Source: Larkinella sp. C7 (GTDB taxonomy: Bacteria; Bacteroidota; Bacteroidia; Cytophagales; Spirosomataceae). From it: 64,000 nt of DNA. Position numbers and translations under genes: made by a program. Below are positions 29,014-38,764 of this stretch, in pieces. The notes beneath the pieces are model-generated. The model was not told the origin of the DNA. It was given only the letters and a program-made list of their open reading frames with translations, and did no database searches. Every line of letters starts with the position of its first letter. The stretch's first letter is position 1. The stretch is from the NCBI RefSeq assembly GCF_006149005.1, contig NZ_VBSL01000015.1, positions 101,701 through 165,700 of the forward strand, read 5' to 3'.

Positions 29014-30104
29014 GTGCTTTGTGGACCGTACCGGAAAAGCTGATTGTCAGGCAATTCTATCTGCAAAATACCGGTCTGTTTCTGGTCGTGATGATGCTGG
29101 CCTTCGGATTTCTGAGTTCAGCCGAGCACATTGCGCTGGCGAGTTACGCCGTGCACGACTGGGCTTTTCTGGCGGCTTACGGCATTATTTGGGTAATGTA
29201 TGCGGTTCACACGATCCGGTTCAGTTTGCAGGTTTTTCAGAAAACCGATCTGCTCCAGCTTTTCCGGCTCATTCCGTCTTTCAAACGAGTCGCCATTCTG
29301 TATTTCCTGCACTTTCAATTGCTGGCTCCCGTCGTTTTCTATGGCGGTTTTATGGTCTGGGTTGGCAATCAGCATGGCACAACAACTGCCAATGTCGTGG
29401 TGGTTGTGTTCATGGGCTTGCTGTCGGTTTTGCCGCTTCCGTTTGTGGAACGGGCTTTGCGACATCCCAACCCGGAGCAGTTTGCGGGCCACATTGGAGC
29501 CTGGCTTCGGCAGCGGTTCACCACGCCCTATCTCCTCTTTTTTATCCGCTATCTTTTCCGTGAACAACCGGCCACGCTGTTTCTAACCAAAGTTGGCTCG
29601 TGTCTGGTGACGATTGGCGTGCTGGCTCTGTATCCTACCGACGAGTACGACATCCGGCTGCTGTCGTTGGGAATGTTGCTGTCAGCGGCTTTACACGCCG
29701 GGATTGTCTTCGAATTATACCGGTTTGAAGCCACTCAATTGCTGTTGCTCCGGAATTTACCAGTCTCTCTTTCCGGCCGGTTTCTACGGTATACAGGAAT
29801 CCTTACTTTGGTAATCAGCCCGGAAGCGGTTTTGCTGCTGAAAAATCACCCGGTTGACGTCACGGTTCCGGCAATACTTGGCGTGTGGCTTTGGGGCCTC
29901 AGTCTGCTTTTCCTGCAATATGCCGCCTTGCTGACCCGCCATCAGCCCCGCGACCGGTTTATGTCGCAGCTCTTCTGGCCCCTCATTGGGTGCTTCCTCC
30001 TGATAATGTACCGGTTACCCGTATGGGGATTGGCCGCCACCGGTTTGGTGGCGGCTGCGGTTTTGTTCATCCGCTCGTATTACCGTTCGTCCTGGGAAGA
30101 GTAA
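29010..30104 (+). CDS. ABC transporter permease-like membrane protein
   Basis: This 364-residue protein has about nine hydrophobic segments and no recognised family signature beyond ABC-2-like architecture. The start at 29010 (MSALWTVPEKL) overlaps the ATPase stop by 4 bases, which makes it the likely membrane partner of that ATPase. The arrangement resembles Bacteroidota exporters in which a single large membrane protein pairs with one ATPase. The substrate is unknown. A REP-like cluster starts shortly after the stop codon and probably ends the operon. Confidence 0.72.
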   Translation: MSALWTVPEKLIVRQFYLQNTGLFLVVMMLAFGFLSSAEHIALASYAVHDWAFLAAYGIIWVMYAVHTIRFSLQVFQKTDLLQLFRLIPSFKRVAILYFLHFQLLAPVVFYGGFMVWVGNQHGTTTANVVVVVFMGLLSVLPLPFVERALRHPNPEQFAGHIGAWLRQRFTTPYLLFFIRYLFREQPATLFLTKVGSCLVTIGVLALYPTDEYDIRLLSLGMLLSAALHAGIVFELYRFEATQLLLLRNLPVSLSGRFLRYTGILTLVISPEAVLLLKNHPVDVTVPAILGVWLWGLSLLFLQYAALLTRHQPRDRFMSQLFWPLIGCFLLIMYRLPVWGLAATGLVAAAVLFIRSYYRSSWEE

Positions 30105-30136
30105 CGCACCTATATCTTCAAGAAACTTTCAATCGG

Positions 30137-30289
30137 TCATCCCTACGGGATTCATCCTACTTTCAGTGGGTTCAAACCCACCGCTACAAAATGATCCATC
30201 CCTACGGGATTCGTTGGACTTGATAATCCTTTCGGCGGGTTAAATCCCGTAGGGATGACGCATCTTGTAGCCCCCAGTTGAAACTGGGG
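30137..30289. repeat. REP-like palindrome cluster
   Basis: TCATCCCTACGGGATT occurs at 30137-30152, CATCCCTACGGGATT at 30197-30211, and the inverted form AATCCCGTAGGGATGA at 30243-30258. Two further small palindromes are GTGGGTT/AACCCAC (30166-30181) and CCCCAGTT/AACTGGGG (30272-30289). The same ATCCCTACGGGAT motif recurs at 57898. The layout resembles REP/BIME units mobilised by RAYT transposases, but no such gene is in the window. Confidence 0.8.
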
Positions 30290-30301
30290 TGAATCTACGT
30301 A

Positions 30302-30970
30302 TTACCAGAAATTAGTAGGAATGCCGGTTTGATGCACCTCGAGCGATACTTTATCCGATTGAACCGCCATCCGGTTCAGGGCGGTGTAGATGATTCGTAC
30401 GGCATCCTCAACCCGATTCCAGCCCTCTTCGGTGGTTAAATTGATGCCAACGATGGTGCGGTTATTTTTTGACAGCAACGTCAGATACGACATCGCTCCG
30501 GCCATGATGGCCGAAACCGCCTGGTAGTCGGCTCCTTTGATGTACGCCAGTTGCCCCACCATGCGGGTCAGCTCTTCATCGTAAGCGGCACTGGCTTCGT
30601 CAGCCATTGGACTGGTTTCGGCCACGGTTGCTTTCAATACCTGAAAAGCCGCCGGGAATTGCCGAAAAAACCGGTAGGTATGGATGAGTTGTTTGTACCA
30701 GAGTTTGGATAAATCATTTTCATGAACCGGGCGCAGTTGCTCCAGCGTAGCCGGACTGAGTAACGGGAATAAGCGACCCATTTTGATGTAATGCGTCAGC
30801 AAGCCATCCAACCCACCAAAATAGCGGTAGATCAGGACTTTGCTGACACCCGCTTTTTCGGAAATCCGGTTAATTCCGATTCCGTCAATGCCTTTTTCTG
30901 CGATAACATCTTCCAGGGCATTGATGATTCTCTGCGAAGTCTGCGCACGATTGCGTTTGATTTTTTCCAT
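30302..30970 (-). CDS. TetR family transcriptional regulator
   Basis: This 222-residue regulator has an N-terminal helix-turn-helix near residues 12-58 (RIINALEDVIAEKGIDGIGINR, then ISEKAGVSKVLIYRYFGGLD) and a helical ligand domain. The recognition helix VSKVLIYRYF is typical of TetR. No divergent target is adjacent: the ABC pair converges on it across the REP cluster, and the gene behind it encodes a GlsB-like membrane protein. It may regulate itself or remote genes; the ligand is unknown. Confidence 0.9.
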   Translation of the reverse strand: MEKIKRNRAQTSQRIINALEDVIAEKGIDGIGINRISEKAGVSKVLIYRYFGGLDGLLTHYIKMGRLFPLLSPATLEQLRPVHENDLSKLWYKQLIHTYRFFRQFPAAFQVLKATVAETSPMADEASAAYDEELTRMVGQLAYIKGADYQAVSAIMAGAMSYLTLLSKNNRTIVGINLTTEEGWNRVEDAVRIIYTALNRMAVQSDKVSLEVHQTGIPTNFW

Positions 30971-31074
30971 TGGTAAAGATTGTTAGCTTTCTCAGTCACT
31001 AATCAGACGCAGGACGTCGGGAAAAGTCACATAGTAGTTACAGAAATCTTCCGGTCTTCCTTATAATAAGATGA

Positions 31075-31335
31075 TCAGCTATTCTGTCTGCTTTTGAAGA
31101 AAGCCACGATACCCAGGATCACCAGCGCTCCCAGGAAAGCCGTCAGGATACGGGCGAGCAGGTCGGGCAGGCCGAACATGACCTGCAAGTCATTGCCCAA
31201 CACCCAACTGCCGACAAAACTGCCGGCGATACCAATTAAAATCTGGAGCCAGATCGAAAACGAAAACCGTTTGAAAACCAGGTCGGCCAGCCAGCCGGCA
31301 ACGGCACCCACTAAAATTGTAACGAGGATTCCCAT
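31075..31335 (-). CDS. GlsB/YeaQ/YmgE family membrane protein
   Basis: This 86-residue protein has three hydrophobic, glycine-rich segments (MGILVTILVGAVAGWLADL; LQILIGIAGSFVGSWVLG; ILTAFLGALVILGIVAFF), the pattern of the former transglycosylase-associated family. Members are small inner-membrane proteins often induced by stress. It is a single gene between sdhB and the TetR gene, with unremarkable spacing. Confidence 0.9.
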   Translation of the reverse strand: MGILVTILVGAVAGWLADLVFKRFSFSIWLQILIGIAGSFVGSWVLGNDLQVMFGLPDLLARILTAFLGALVILGIVAFFKSRQNS

Positions 31336-31463
31336 GACTTCAGAGCGATGTGTTTAGTTACGGTGAATTACTTGCGTCCACTCATCCGAGTGGCTTATGT
31401 AATCCAGACGCAGAATACCTCCTGAAGTCACATATTAAGTTATAATTTACTTGAATTGGTAAC

Positions 31464-31495
31464 AAAAAACGCCCGACCATGACGGCCGGGCGTTT
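31464..31495 (-). terminator. terminator after sdhB
   Basis: In the minus-strand transcript, a 9-base stem (AAACGCCCG at 31467-31475 with CGGGCGTTT at 31487-31495 on the plus strand) runs into a T-tract given by 31464-31469. It ends the sdhCAB operon. Confidence 0.85.
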
Positions 31496-31518
31496 GAATT
31501 TTGCTTTTAAATCGAAAT

Positions 31519-32271
31519 CTATACGTTATTCGAAGCCAGTTTGGCACCCAGGTATTCGCGGTTCAGCCGGGCAATGTGATCCAGTGAAATTGATTTCGGA
31601 CATTCCACCGAACACGCTCCCGTGAATGAACAGGCTCCGAATCCTTCGGCGTCCATCTGCGCGACCATGCGCTCAGCGCGCAATTGGTGCTCGGCCTGGC
31701 CTTGCGGCAAAACCGCCAGGTGCGACACTTTCGCGGCTACGAACAACATCGCCGACGCATTCTTACAAGCCGCAACGCAGGCTCCGCAACCAATGCACTG
31801 AGCCGCATCCATGGCTTCGTCAGCCACTTCGCGCGGAATCAGAATCTCGTTGGCATCCGGGGCCGAACCCGTGTTGACCGACACATAACCGCCAGCCTGC
31901 ACAATGCGGTCGAAGGCATCGCGATCCACAATCAGGTCTTTCAGAACCGGAAAAGCCCGCGCCCGCCAGGGTTCCACCACAATGGTGTCGCCGTCGTTGA
32001 AGCTCCGCATGTGCAACTGGCAGGTTGTGGTGCCGGTTTGCGGACCGTGTGGCCGACCGTTGATGTACATGGAACAGGATCCGCAGATTCCTTCCCGACA
32101 ATCATGGTCGAACGCAACCGGTTCTTCGCCTTTGTGCGACAGGTCTTCGTTCAACACGTCGAACATTTCCAGGAAAGACATATCCGGCGAAATATCCGAC
32201 AATTTATAATCCACCATTTTGCCTGGTGTTTGGCTATTTTTTTGTCTCCAGACTTTTAAGGCAATATCCAT
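31519..32271 (-). CDS. sdhB: succinate dehydrogenase/fumarate reductase iron-sulfur subunit
   Basis: SdhB relays electrons from the flavin to quinone. The 250-residue protein has the 2Fe-2S site ([17 protein letters not shown]...TTTCQLHM) and two cysteine clusters ([13 protein letters not shown] and [15 protein letters not shown]) for the 4Fe-4S and 3Fe-4S centres. It is the last gene of the minus-strand sdhC-sdhA-sdhB operon, the order of b558-type (class B) succinate:quinone reductases in Bacteroidota. A 90-base gap to sdhA holds an inverted repeat, which could adjust the stoichiometry of the two subunits. Confidence 0.97.
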   Translation of the reverse strand: MDIALKVWRQKNSQTPGKMVDYKLSDISPDMSFLEMFDVLNEDLSHKGEEPVAFDHDCREGICGSCSMYINGRPHGPQTGTTTCQLHMRSFNDGDTIVVEPWRARAFPVLKDLIVDRDAFDRIVQAGGYVSVNTGSAPDANEILIPREVADEAMDAAQCIGCGACVAACKNASAMLFVAAKVSHLAVLPQGQAEHQLRAERMVAQMDAEGFGACSFTGACSVECPKSISLDHIARLNREYLGAKLASNNV

Positions 32272-32287
32272 TTCTTTTTATGTCTGA

Positions 32288-32358
32288 GGTTTAAGGTTCA
32301 AGGTTTAAAGAGGATACCTGCCGGATCGATCTTTAAACCTTAAACCCCAAACGTTAAA
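32288..32358. repeat. heptad-built inverted repeat inside the sdh operon
   Basis: The left arm (32288-32311) reads in sevens as GGTTTAA, GGTTCAA, GGTTTAA, then AGA. The right arm (from 32330) contains TCTTTAAACC, TTAAACC and CCAAACG, pairing with it with a few mismatches. It occupies nearly all of the 90-base sdhA-sdhB spacer, so it is transcribed within the operon. Confidence 0.8.
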
Positions 32359-32361
32359 TCC

Positions 32362-34332
<1,971 letters not shown>

Positions 34333-34376
34333 AGACAGATACGGTTCAATACTTGTACGATAAAACCCTGTTCTGA

Positions 34377-35111
34377 TTAAAAAAGAATATGGTGCGCTTT
34401 CAGATAAATGTAAACCGGCATGGCGGCAAACAAAGCCGGAATGACGATCCCAAATCCGTAGGTACCCAAAAATTCAATAAGCGGAGAATATTTCTTGTGG
34501 CGCAGACCCAGCGTCTGGAAACCACTTTGAAAACCGTGTACGAGGTGAAACGACAGGGCGATCATCGACACCACATACAGCGCGACATACCACAGGTAGG
34601 AAAAGGCAAAGACGGTTACGGCGTAGAGATCCTTGATGGGTTCGCCGTCGTACGTTACCTGCGGAATGCTCCCGGCCGTAATCGTTTCGCCGTTTAACAC
34701 CACCGGCCCGAAATGCATCGTGTACCAGAACGTCCGCATGTGGATGATGATGAAAACCAGAATGATCGTTCCCAGAATACCCATGTTGCGAGAGGTCCAG
34801 GGGCTGTTGGCTTCCGGTTTTGCGTAGGCATACTTAACGGGGCGCGAAGCCTGGTTGTGGCGCGTCAGCACCAGCGCCATCAGGGCATGAACGATGATCG
34901 AACTGTACAGTAAGTAGGAAATGGTCTTTATGATCGGATTGTGGGTCATAAAGTAGCTGTACTCATTGAAGGCCCGGCCTTCGTCGCCTTTGAACAATTG
35001 CAGGTTCCCAACCAAATGAACAATCAGGAACGAGCACAAAAACAGCCCCGTCAGCGACATGACAACTTTGCGACCGAGGGTGCTGGAAAGTGTTGTTGTT
35101 ACCCAAGACAT
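34377..35111 (-). CDS. sdhC: succinate dehydrogenase cytochrome b558 subunit
   Basis: This 244-residue membrane anchor has five hydrophobic helices and histidines expected to bind two haems, including [32 protein letters not shown] and [17 protein letters not shown]. It is the single, large anchor subunit typical of class B SQRs that reduce menaquinone. ATG 35111 ([16 protein letters not shown]) is chosen because a promoter lies between it and the next upstream in-frame start at 35204. Confidence 0.95.
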   Translation of the reverse strand: MSWVTTTLSSTLGRKVVMSLTGLFLCSFLIVHLVGNLQLFKGDEGRAFNEYSYFMTHNPIIKTISYLLYSSIIVHALMALVLTRHNQASRPVKYAYAKPEANSPWTSRNMGILGTIILVFIIIHMRTFWYTMHFGPVVLNGETITAGSIPQVTYDGEPIKDLYAVTVFAFSYLWYVALYVVSMIALSFHLVHGFQSGFQTLGLRHKKYSPLIEFLGTYGFGIVIPALFAAMPVYIYLKAHHILF

Positions 35112-35173
35112 ATAGCGTGTAAAGAAATTTTTGTTTAGTAAAGCGGCTTGAAAATTAACCGATTCGTAGAGGT

Positions 35174-35205
35174 CAAAACTACAGCACAAAGCGATTCGAA
35201 CCAAA
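35174..35205 (-). promoter_or_regulatory. promoter of the sdhCAB operon
   Basis: On the minus strand, TTTG (35205-35202) is followed by 20 bases and then TAGTTTTG (35181-35174), a full match to the Bacteroidota -33/-7 consensus. The leader to sdhC is about 55 bases. Confidence 0.65.
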
Positions 35206-35441
35206 AAAACCCCGTATTTTTACGCTTATTTGGAATTAATAAAAGGTCGTTGTTCCGTTTCTCCGGCTAACGGGTTGTAAACCGATTTTGTTTTGTTATT
35301 CGACGATCTGAATAGGATTATTTTAAGCCATTAAAACGTATAGACTCTTTCTGAACAGCGTATATTCCTCCTGCCCTCTTTTTAATTTTGAACTTTTTCG
35401 ATTACCCTATTCCTTCCCGCTCCGGCAGTAAAAGCGCGACT

Positions 35442-35474
35442 TTTGGAATAATTACCGGAAGGCTGTTACTTTTG
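35442..35474 (+). promoter_or_regulatory. promoter of fabD
   Basis: TTTG (35442-35445), a 21-base spacer and TACTTTTG (35467-35474) match the Bacteroidota vegetative promoter. The leader before the ATG is about 105 bases and contains a small inverted repeat. Confidence 0.65.
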
Positions 35475-35586
35475 CCCTGAACTGGATTGCATGGATGAAA
35501 AGAATGAGAGGATTACTTGACAAACCGTTCAATCCTCTGAATCCTTCACTCTCTGCAAATACAATTCAAGACGACCTTATTCAATC

Positions 35587-36486
35587 ATGAAAAAAGCATA
35601 CATTTTCCCCGGCCAGGGCGCACAGTTCCCCGGAATGGGACTGGGTTTATACCAGCAATCCGAAAAAGCCAAATACCTCTTCGAGCAGGCCAACCACATT
35701 CTGGGTTTCGAGATTACGAAGATTATGTTTGAAGGCACCGATGAGGAGCTGAAACAAACGAATGTGACCCAACCCGCCATTTTTCTGCACTCCGTCATTC
35801 TGGCCCAAACCGTCGAGGATTTTGCCCCTGATATGGTGGCCGGGCATTCGCTGGGCGAATTTTCGGCTTTGGTTGCCGCTGGCGGCCTGTCTTTCGAAGA
35901 CGGTTTGCGGCTGGTGGCCCAGCGGGCGAGTGCCATGCAGAAAGCCTGTGAACTCAACCCGTCGACGATGGCCGCTGTGCTGGGGCTCGACGATGCCACC
36001 ATCGAACGGATCTGTCTGGAAGTGGCCGCCGGGTCCGGATTTAAAGAAGTGGTGATTCCGGCGAATTATAACTGCCCCGGTCAAGTCGTAATTTCGGGTT
36101 CGCTTGAGGGCGTTCGGATGGCGGGCGAAAAACTGAAAGAAGCTGGTGCCAAACGGGTGTTGCCGTTGCAGGTGGGCGGAGCGTTTCACTCCCCCCTGAT
36201 GGAACCGGCCCGCGAAGAACTGGCGCAGGCCATTCAAACAACGCCGTTCAGCCAGCCGCGCTGCCCGATTTACCAGAACGTCAATGCCAAACCCGCCACG
36301 GATGTGGAAACGATCAAAGCCAACCTCATCGCGCAATTGACCGCCCCCGTCCGCTGGACGCAATCGGTTGAAGCCATGAGCGCCGATGGTACCACGGTTT
36401 TCGTGGAATGCGGTCCGGGTAAAGTGCTTCAGGGTTTGGTGAAGAAAATTATTCCAACTGCCGAAACGCAGGGCGTAACTAGTTAA
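35587..36486 (+). CDS. fabD: ACP S-malonyltransferase
   Basis: FabD moves malonyl groups from CoA to acyl carrier protein for fatty-acid synthesis in the cytoplasm. The 299-residue protein shows the N-terminal FPGQGAQFPGMG, the nucleophile S88 in AGHSLGEFSAL, and H201 in GGAFHSPLM. Length and motif order are standard. The gene is alone here rather than in a fab cluster. Its stop codon lies within the left arm of an inverted repeat, ahead of tRNA-Gln. Confidence 0.96.
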   Translation: MKKAYIFPGQGAQFPGMGLGLYQQSEKAKYLFEQANHILGFEITKIMFEGTDEELKQTNVTQPAIFLHSVILAQTVEDFAPDMVAGHSLGEFSALVAAGGLSFEDGLRLVAQRASAMQKACELNPSTMAAVLGLDDATIERICLEVAAGSGFKEVVIPANYNCPGQVVISGSLEGVRMAGEKLKEAGAKRVLPLQVGGAFHSPLMEPAREELAQAIQTTPFSQPRCPIYQNVNAKPATDVETIKANLIAQLTAPVRWTQSVEAMSADGTTVFVECGPGKVLQGLVKKIIPTAETQGVTS

Positions 36487-36566
36487 AAGTTAAGAGTTAA
36501 GAGTTAAGCGTTAAAAATGTGCGTCGGCCAACTCTTCATTCTTCATTCTTAACTCTTAACTTTTTT
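36485..36566. repeat. heptad-built inverted repeat after fabD
   Basis: The left arm (36485-36515) has the unit GTTAAGA repeated, ending GTTAAGCG. The right arm (36528-36566) carries the complementary ACTCTTAACTCTTAAC-type units plus two ATTCTTC units. The centre contains GTGCGTCGGCCAAC, related to the cores of the elements at 6159 and 43182. It separates fabD from the tRNA-Gln promoter. Confidence 0.85.
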
Positions 36567-36576
36567 GCAGGGCTTC

Positions 36577-36608
36577 TTGCTTTTTTAAATACAGAACCGC
36601 TATCTTTG
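36577..36608 (+). promoter_or_regulatory. promoter of tRNA-Gln
   Basis: TTG (36577-36579), a 21-base spacer and TATCTTTG (36601-36608) give a consensus Bacteroidota promoter ending 10 bases before the tRNA. Confidence 0.75.
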
Positions 36609-36618
36609 CACTCGCAAT

Positions 36619-36689
36619 TGCCGGGTCGTCTAAGGGTAGGACGACAGATTTTGGTTCTGTTTGTGAGGGTTCGAATCCTTCCCCGGCAA
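36619..36689 (+). tRNA. tRNA-Gln (anticodon TTG)
   Basis: A complete cloverleaf can be drawn. The acceptor stem is TGCCGGG with CCCGGCA, the D stem GTC/GAC. The anticodon stem ACAGA/TCTGT encloses the loop TTTTGGT with anticodon TTG. The T arm is GAGGG, loop TTCGAAT, CCTTC. The discriminator base is A and CCA is not encoded. It is a solitary tRNA gene with its own promoter and terminator. Confidence 0.96.
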
Positions 36690-36702
36690 CTGACATTACT
36701 TT

Positions 36703-36736
36703 AGGCCACTGATTCCATGAATCAGTGGCCTTTTTT
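36703..36736 (+). terminator. terminator of tRNA-Gln
   Basis: A perfect 13-bp stem (36703-36715 with 36719-36731, loop CAT) is followed by a T-run to 36736. Confidence 0.93.
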
Positions 36737-36780
36737 GTGCGTTGACGAATTGGGCGAGATGGGGGCAGCTATGAAAACCG

Positions 36781-37449
36781 TTACATTTTAATCAGGTGCT
36801 GGTCATACCCGGCGGCCACCAGGGCTTCATAAGCATCCCAGACGTCTTGTGGTATTTCCTGCGGAATCTGAAACCCCTTCTGAGGATATTCCCTGATCCG
36901 TTGTAAATCCCCCACCATGATGTGAATCACCTGCTCCGGCGACAGTTCCGGATTTGAATACATTTCCAGGTATTCTTCGTAAGAAGCCTGTGGGGACGTA
37001 ACGCGCACCTGTTTTTGGGGCCAAACCTTCCGAAACGTAGCATAGCTCCGGCGTTCCATGTACGGTTTTTGAACCAGCAGAAAATGAGTTGGGTCGAGGT
37101 TGCGCTCTGCAAGCCGTTGTTGCGTAAACAGGACATTCTCCCCGGTATTGGTGGATTGGTTTTCAATCAGCATGGCCTCGTCCGGCACACCCATGTTCCG
37201 GGCAATTTCGGCAAACTGATCCGCTTCAGGTTCGGTCCACAGGTTTCGGGTAATCACGCCCAGGCCACCGGAAAAGATCAGGAGCGGAGCCCAGCCGTCC
37301 AGCCAGAGCTGCGCGCCCCGTTCTGCGACCCGCTTATCGTAGCTACACAGGACGAAAATGGCGTCGGCAGGCTGGAGGGGCTGGTGTAGCCGGTGGTAGT
37401 CCCATAGTTTTTTAGCCAGACGATGAATGGAAGCAGGAACTTGATTCAT
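36781..37449 (-). CDS. YdcF family (DUF218) protein
   Basis: This 222-residue protein matches the DUF218/ElyC/YdcF family: ADAIFVLCSYDKRVAERGAQLW, the strand-turn LLIFSGGLG, and ENQSTNTGENV followed by FLLVQKPYMERRSYATF. It has no membrane segment, unlike ElyC, so it is the soluble YdcF type, reported to bind S-adenosylmethionine in E. coli. The enzymatic role is not established. Single gene, convergent with the tRNA. Confidence 0.88.
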   Translation of the reverse strand: MNQVPASIHRLAKKLWDYHRLHQPLQPADAIFVLCSYDKRVAERGAQLWLDGWAPLLIFSGGLGVITRNLWTEPEADQFAEIARNMGVPDEAMLIENQSTNTGENVLFTQQRLAERNLDPTHFLLVQKPYMERRSYATFRKVWPQKQVRVTSPQASYEEYLEMYSNPELSPEQVIHIMVGDLQRIREYPQKGFQIPQEIPQDVWDAYEALVAAGYDQHLIKM

Positions 37450-37521
37450 AAAAAGGAATTATGGTGTCCAGGTATCTTTAGATGAACGGGACAATTTACA
37501 AGCAGAATACCAAACTTCGTT

Positions 37522-38367
37522 TCAGGGTTTGATGCCGAGCATCAAACTGGCCGATCCCGTCGAGGTGGTAGGCAGTTTGCCGTCCCATTTCTCAATCCAT
37601 TGCTGCTGAATCAGCATGGGCGTTAACGTACGTTGTTTCAGGGTATTGGCTTCGGATTCAGCCTGCGCATTGATCAGCCGCGCCCGGGCGGCTCCGGTTG
37701 CGCGGGTAATCGCAATTTCGGCCTGGGCTTTTTCCGACTCAATTTTGTTCCGAAGGGCCATGGCCGTTTGAACGGCGGTATTTTTGGCATCGATCGCAGC
37801 CTGAAGAGAAGGCGGTGGGGTGACGGCGGAAGTCAACCGTTCGTAAATAAAACCGTCTTCCTTGAGCGATTTACGCAACTCGGCTTCCACTTTCGCTTCG
37901 AAACGCGCCCGTTGCCCCACCAGACTATCGGATTTAAACTCGTTGGTGGTTAGTCGGTAAGCATCGAATACCATGTTTCGGATGATGGTTTGCTCGAGTT
38001 GCGGCAACGGCCGGCGGTATTGCCGGTAAATCTGGGGAACCTCCGCCGGATTGGGGTGATACGTCAGCGTCGGGTCCACCGTAAAGGAAGCGCCGTCATT
38101 GGTGTTCACCGTAAAAGATTGGTAATCGACCGTCTGGGTAAAGGTCGGGAATTCTTCAATTTTAGTCAGCCAGGGAATATACCACACAAAACCGGTCACT
38201 TCCGTAATGTCGCTCACCCCCCGATCCGACCCCGACATGTTAATCTTTAGCCCCACGTGTCCGGCATCGATGCGGGTGTAAAACCGGCCAATAAACGAGA
38301 AAAGGATCAGGCATACGACCACGGTTATACCGATGGTAACCAGACGTTTACGAGGGAGTGTTTCCAT
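37522..38367 (-). CDS. prohibitin-like SPFH (band 7) domain protein
   Basis: This 281-residue protein has one N-terminal membrane helix (about 9-26) followed by an SPFH domain (DAGHVGLKINMSGSDRG, then FPTFTQTVDYQSF) and a coiled C-terminal region rich in Ala/Glu (IESEKAQAEIAITRATGAARARLINAQAESEANTL, here summarised by its ends IESEKAQAEI and AESEANTL). Such proteins form large membrane rings that organise microdomains or proteases. It overlaps the small upstream membrane gene by 20 bases, so the two are probably co-translated. Confidence 0.9.
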   Translation of the reverse strand: METLPRKRLVTIGITVVVCLILFSFIGRFYTRIDAGHVGLKINMSGSDRGVSDITEVTGFVWYIPWLTKIEEFPTFTQTVDYQSFTVNTNDGASFTVDPTLTYHPNPAEVPQIYRQYRRPLPQLEQTIIRNMVFDAYRLTTNEFKSDSLVGQRARFEAKVEAELRKSLKEDGFIYERLTSAVTPPPSLQAAIDAKNTAVQTAMALRNKIESEKAQAEIAITRATGAARARLINAQAESEANTLKQRTLTPMLIQQQWIEKWDGKLPTTSTGSASLMLGIKP

Positions 38368-38566
38368 TGTGGTGTTTTCGATTTTTAAGTGGGAGTTTTG
38401 TAAAACCTTTTGTGCCAGCCACCAGCAGAATCCAGGATGCGATCAGCACAAAACCGGCAAAATTCAGGAAAGAATTAGCCTGATTCAGTAAGGCAAACGT
38501 CCCGTTCAAAATAAAGAACGTAGCAACCAGCACCAGCAAATAGCGGGTAATTGATCGAATATCCAT
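38348..38566 (-). CDS. small two-helix membrane protein, 72 aa
   Basis: This short protein has two predicted membrane helices (RYLLVLVATFFILNGTFAL and FLNFAGFVLIASWILLVAG) and a basic C-terminal tail (KLPLKNRKHHN). I do not recognise a family. Its reading frame overlaps the start of the SPFH gene by 20 bases, which argues for a real, coupled gene. It may be a membrane partner of that SPFH ring. Confidence 0.6.
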   Translation of the reverse strand: MDIRSITRYLLVLVATFFILNGTFALLNQANSFLNFAGFVLIASWILLVAGTKGFTKLPLKNRKHHNGNTPS

Positions 38567-38764
38567 TGCACGTCAGGTTATGAGTTGAACACGATTCGGA
38601 CTTCTACGGCCGATTGGGCTGTAAGGTACCGATCGTTTAGATGACCGCGAGGATTGTTATGCAGAATACAATTTTTGAATTACAAGCGGTTCTTTTTCAG
38701 GGTGAGATCCTGATCTATCGCGTTCAAATCCTGACGGTTACCAAAAGAATGAGCGGAGTAATTT

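Larger units (their letters stand above)
35112..35586. other. 475-base divergent intergenic region (sdhC / fabD)
   Basis: Besides the two promoters listed separately, it holds a short sequence near 35525-35544 that recurs before lysS and a 7-base inverted repeat (GAGGATT at 35508, AATCCTC at 35531) in the fabD leader. No gene or RNA structure is recognised between 35210 and 35440. Confidence 0.6.

Noticed and set aside
30137..30289. Insertion sequence or miniature transposon at the REP cluster
   Set aside because: No transposase, terminal repeats or target duplication can be recognised; REP-like palindromes explain it better.
36485..36566. CRISPR-like short repeats (also at 43182)
   Set aside because: The 7-base units are adjacent without spacers, the arms are mirrored, and no cas gene is present.
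36519..36704. A 61-codon plus-strand open frame across the tRNA-Gln gene
   Set aside because: It runs through the promoter and the whole tRNA, which have far better support.
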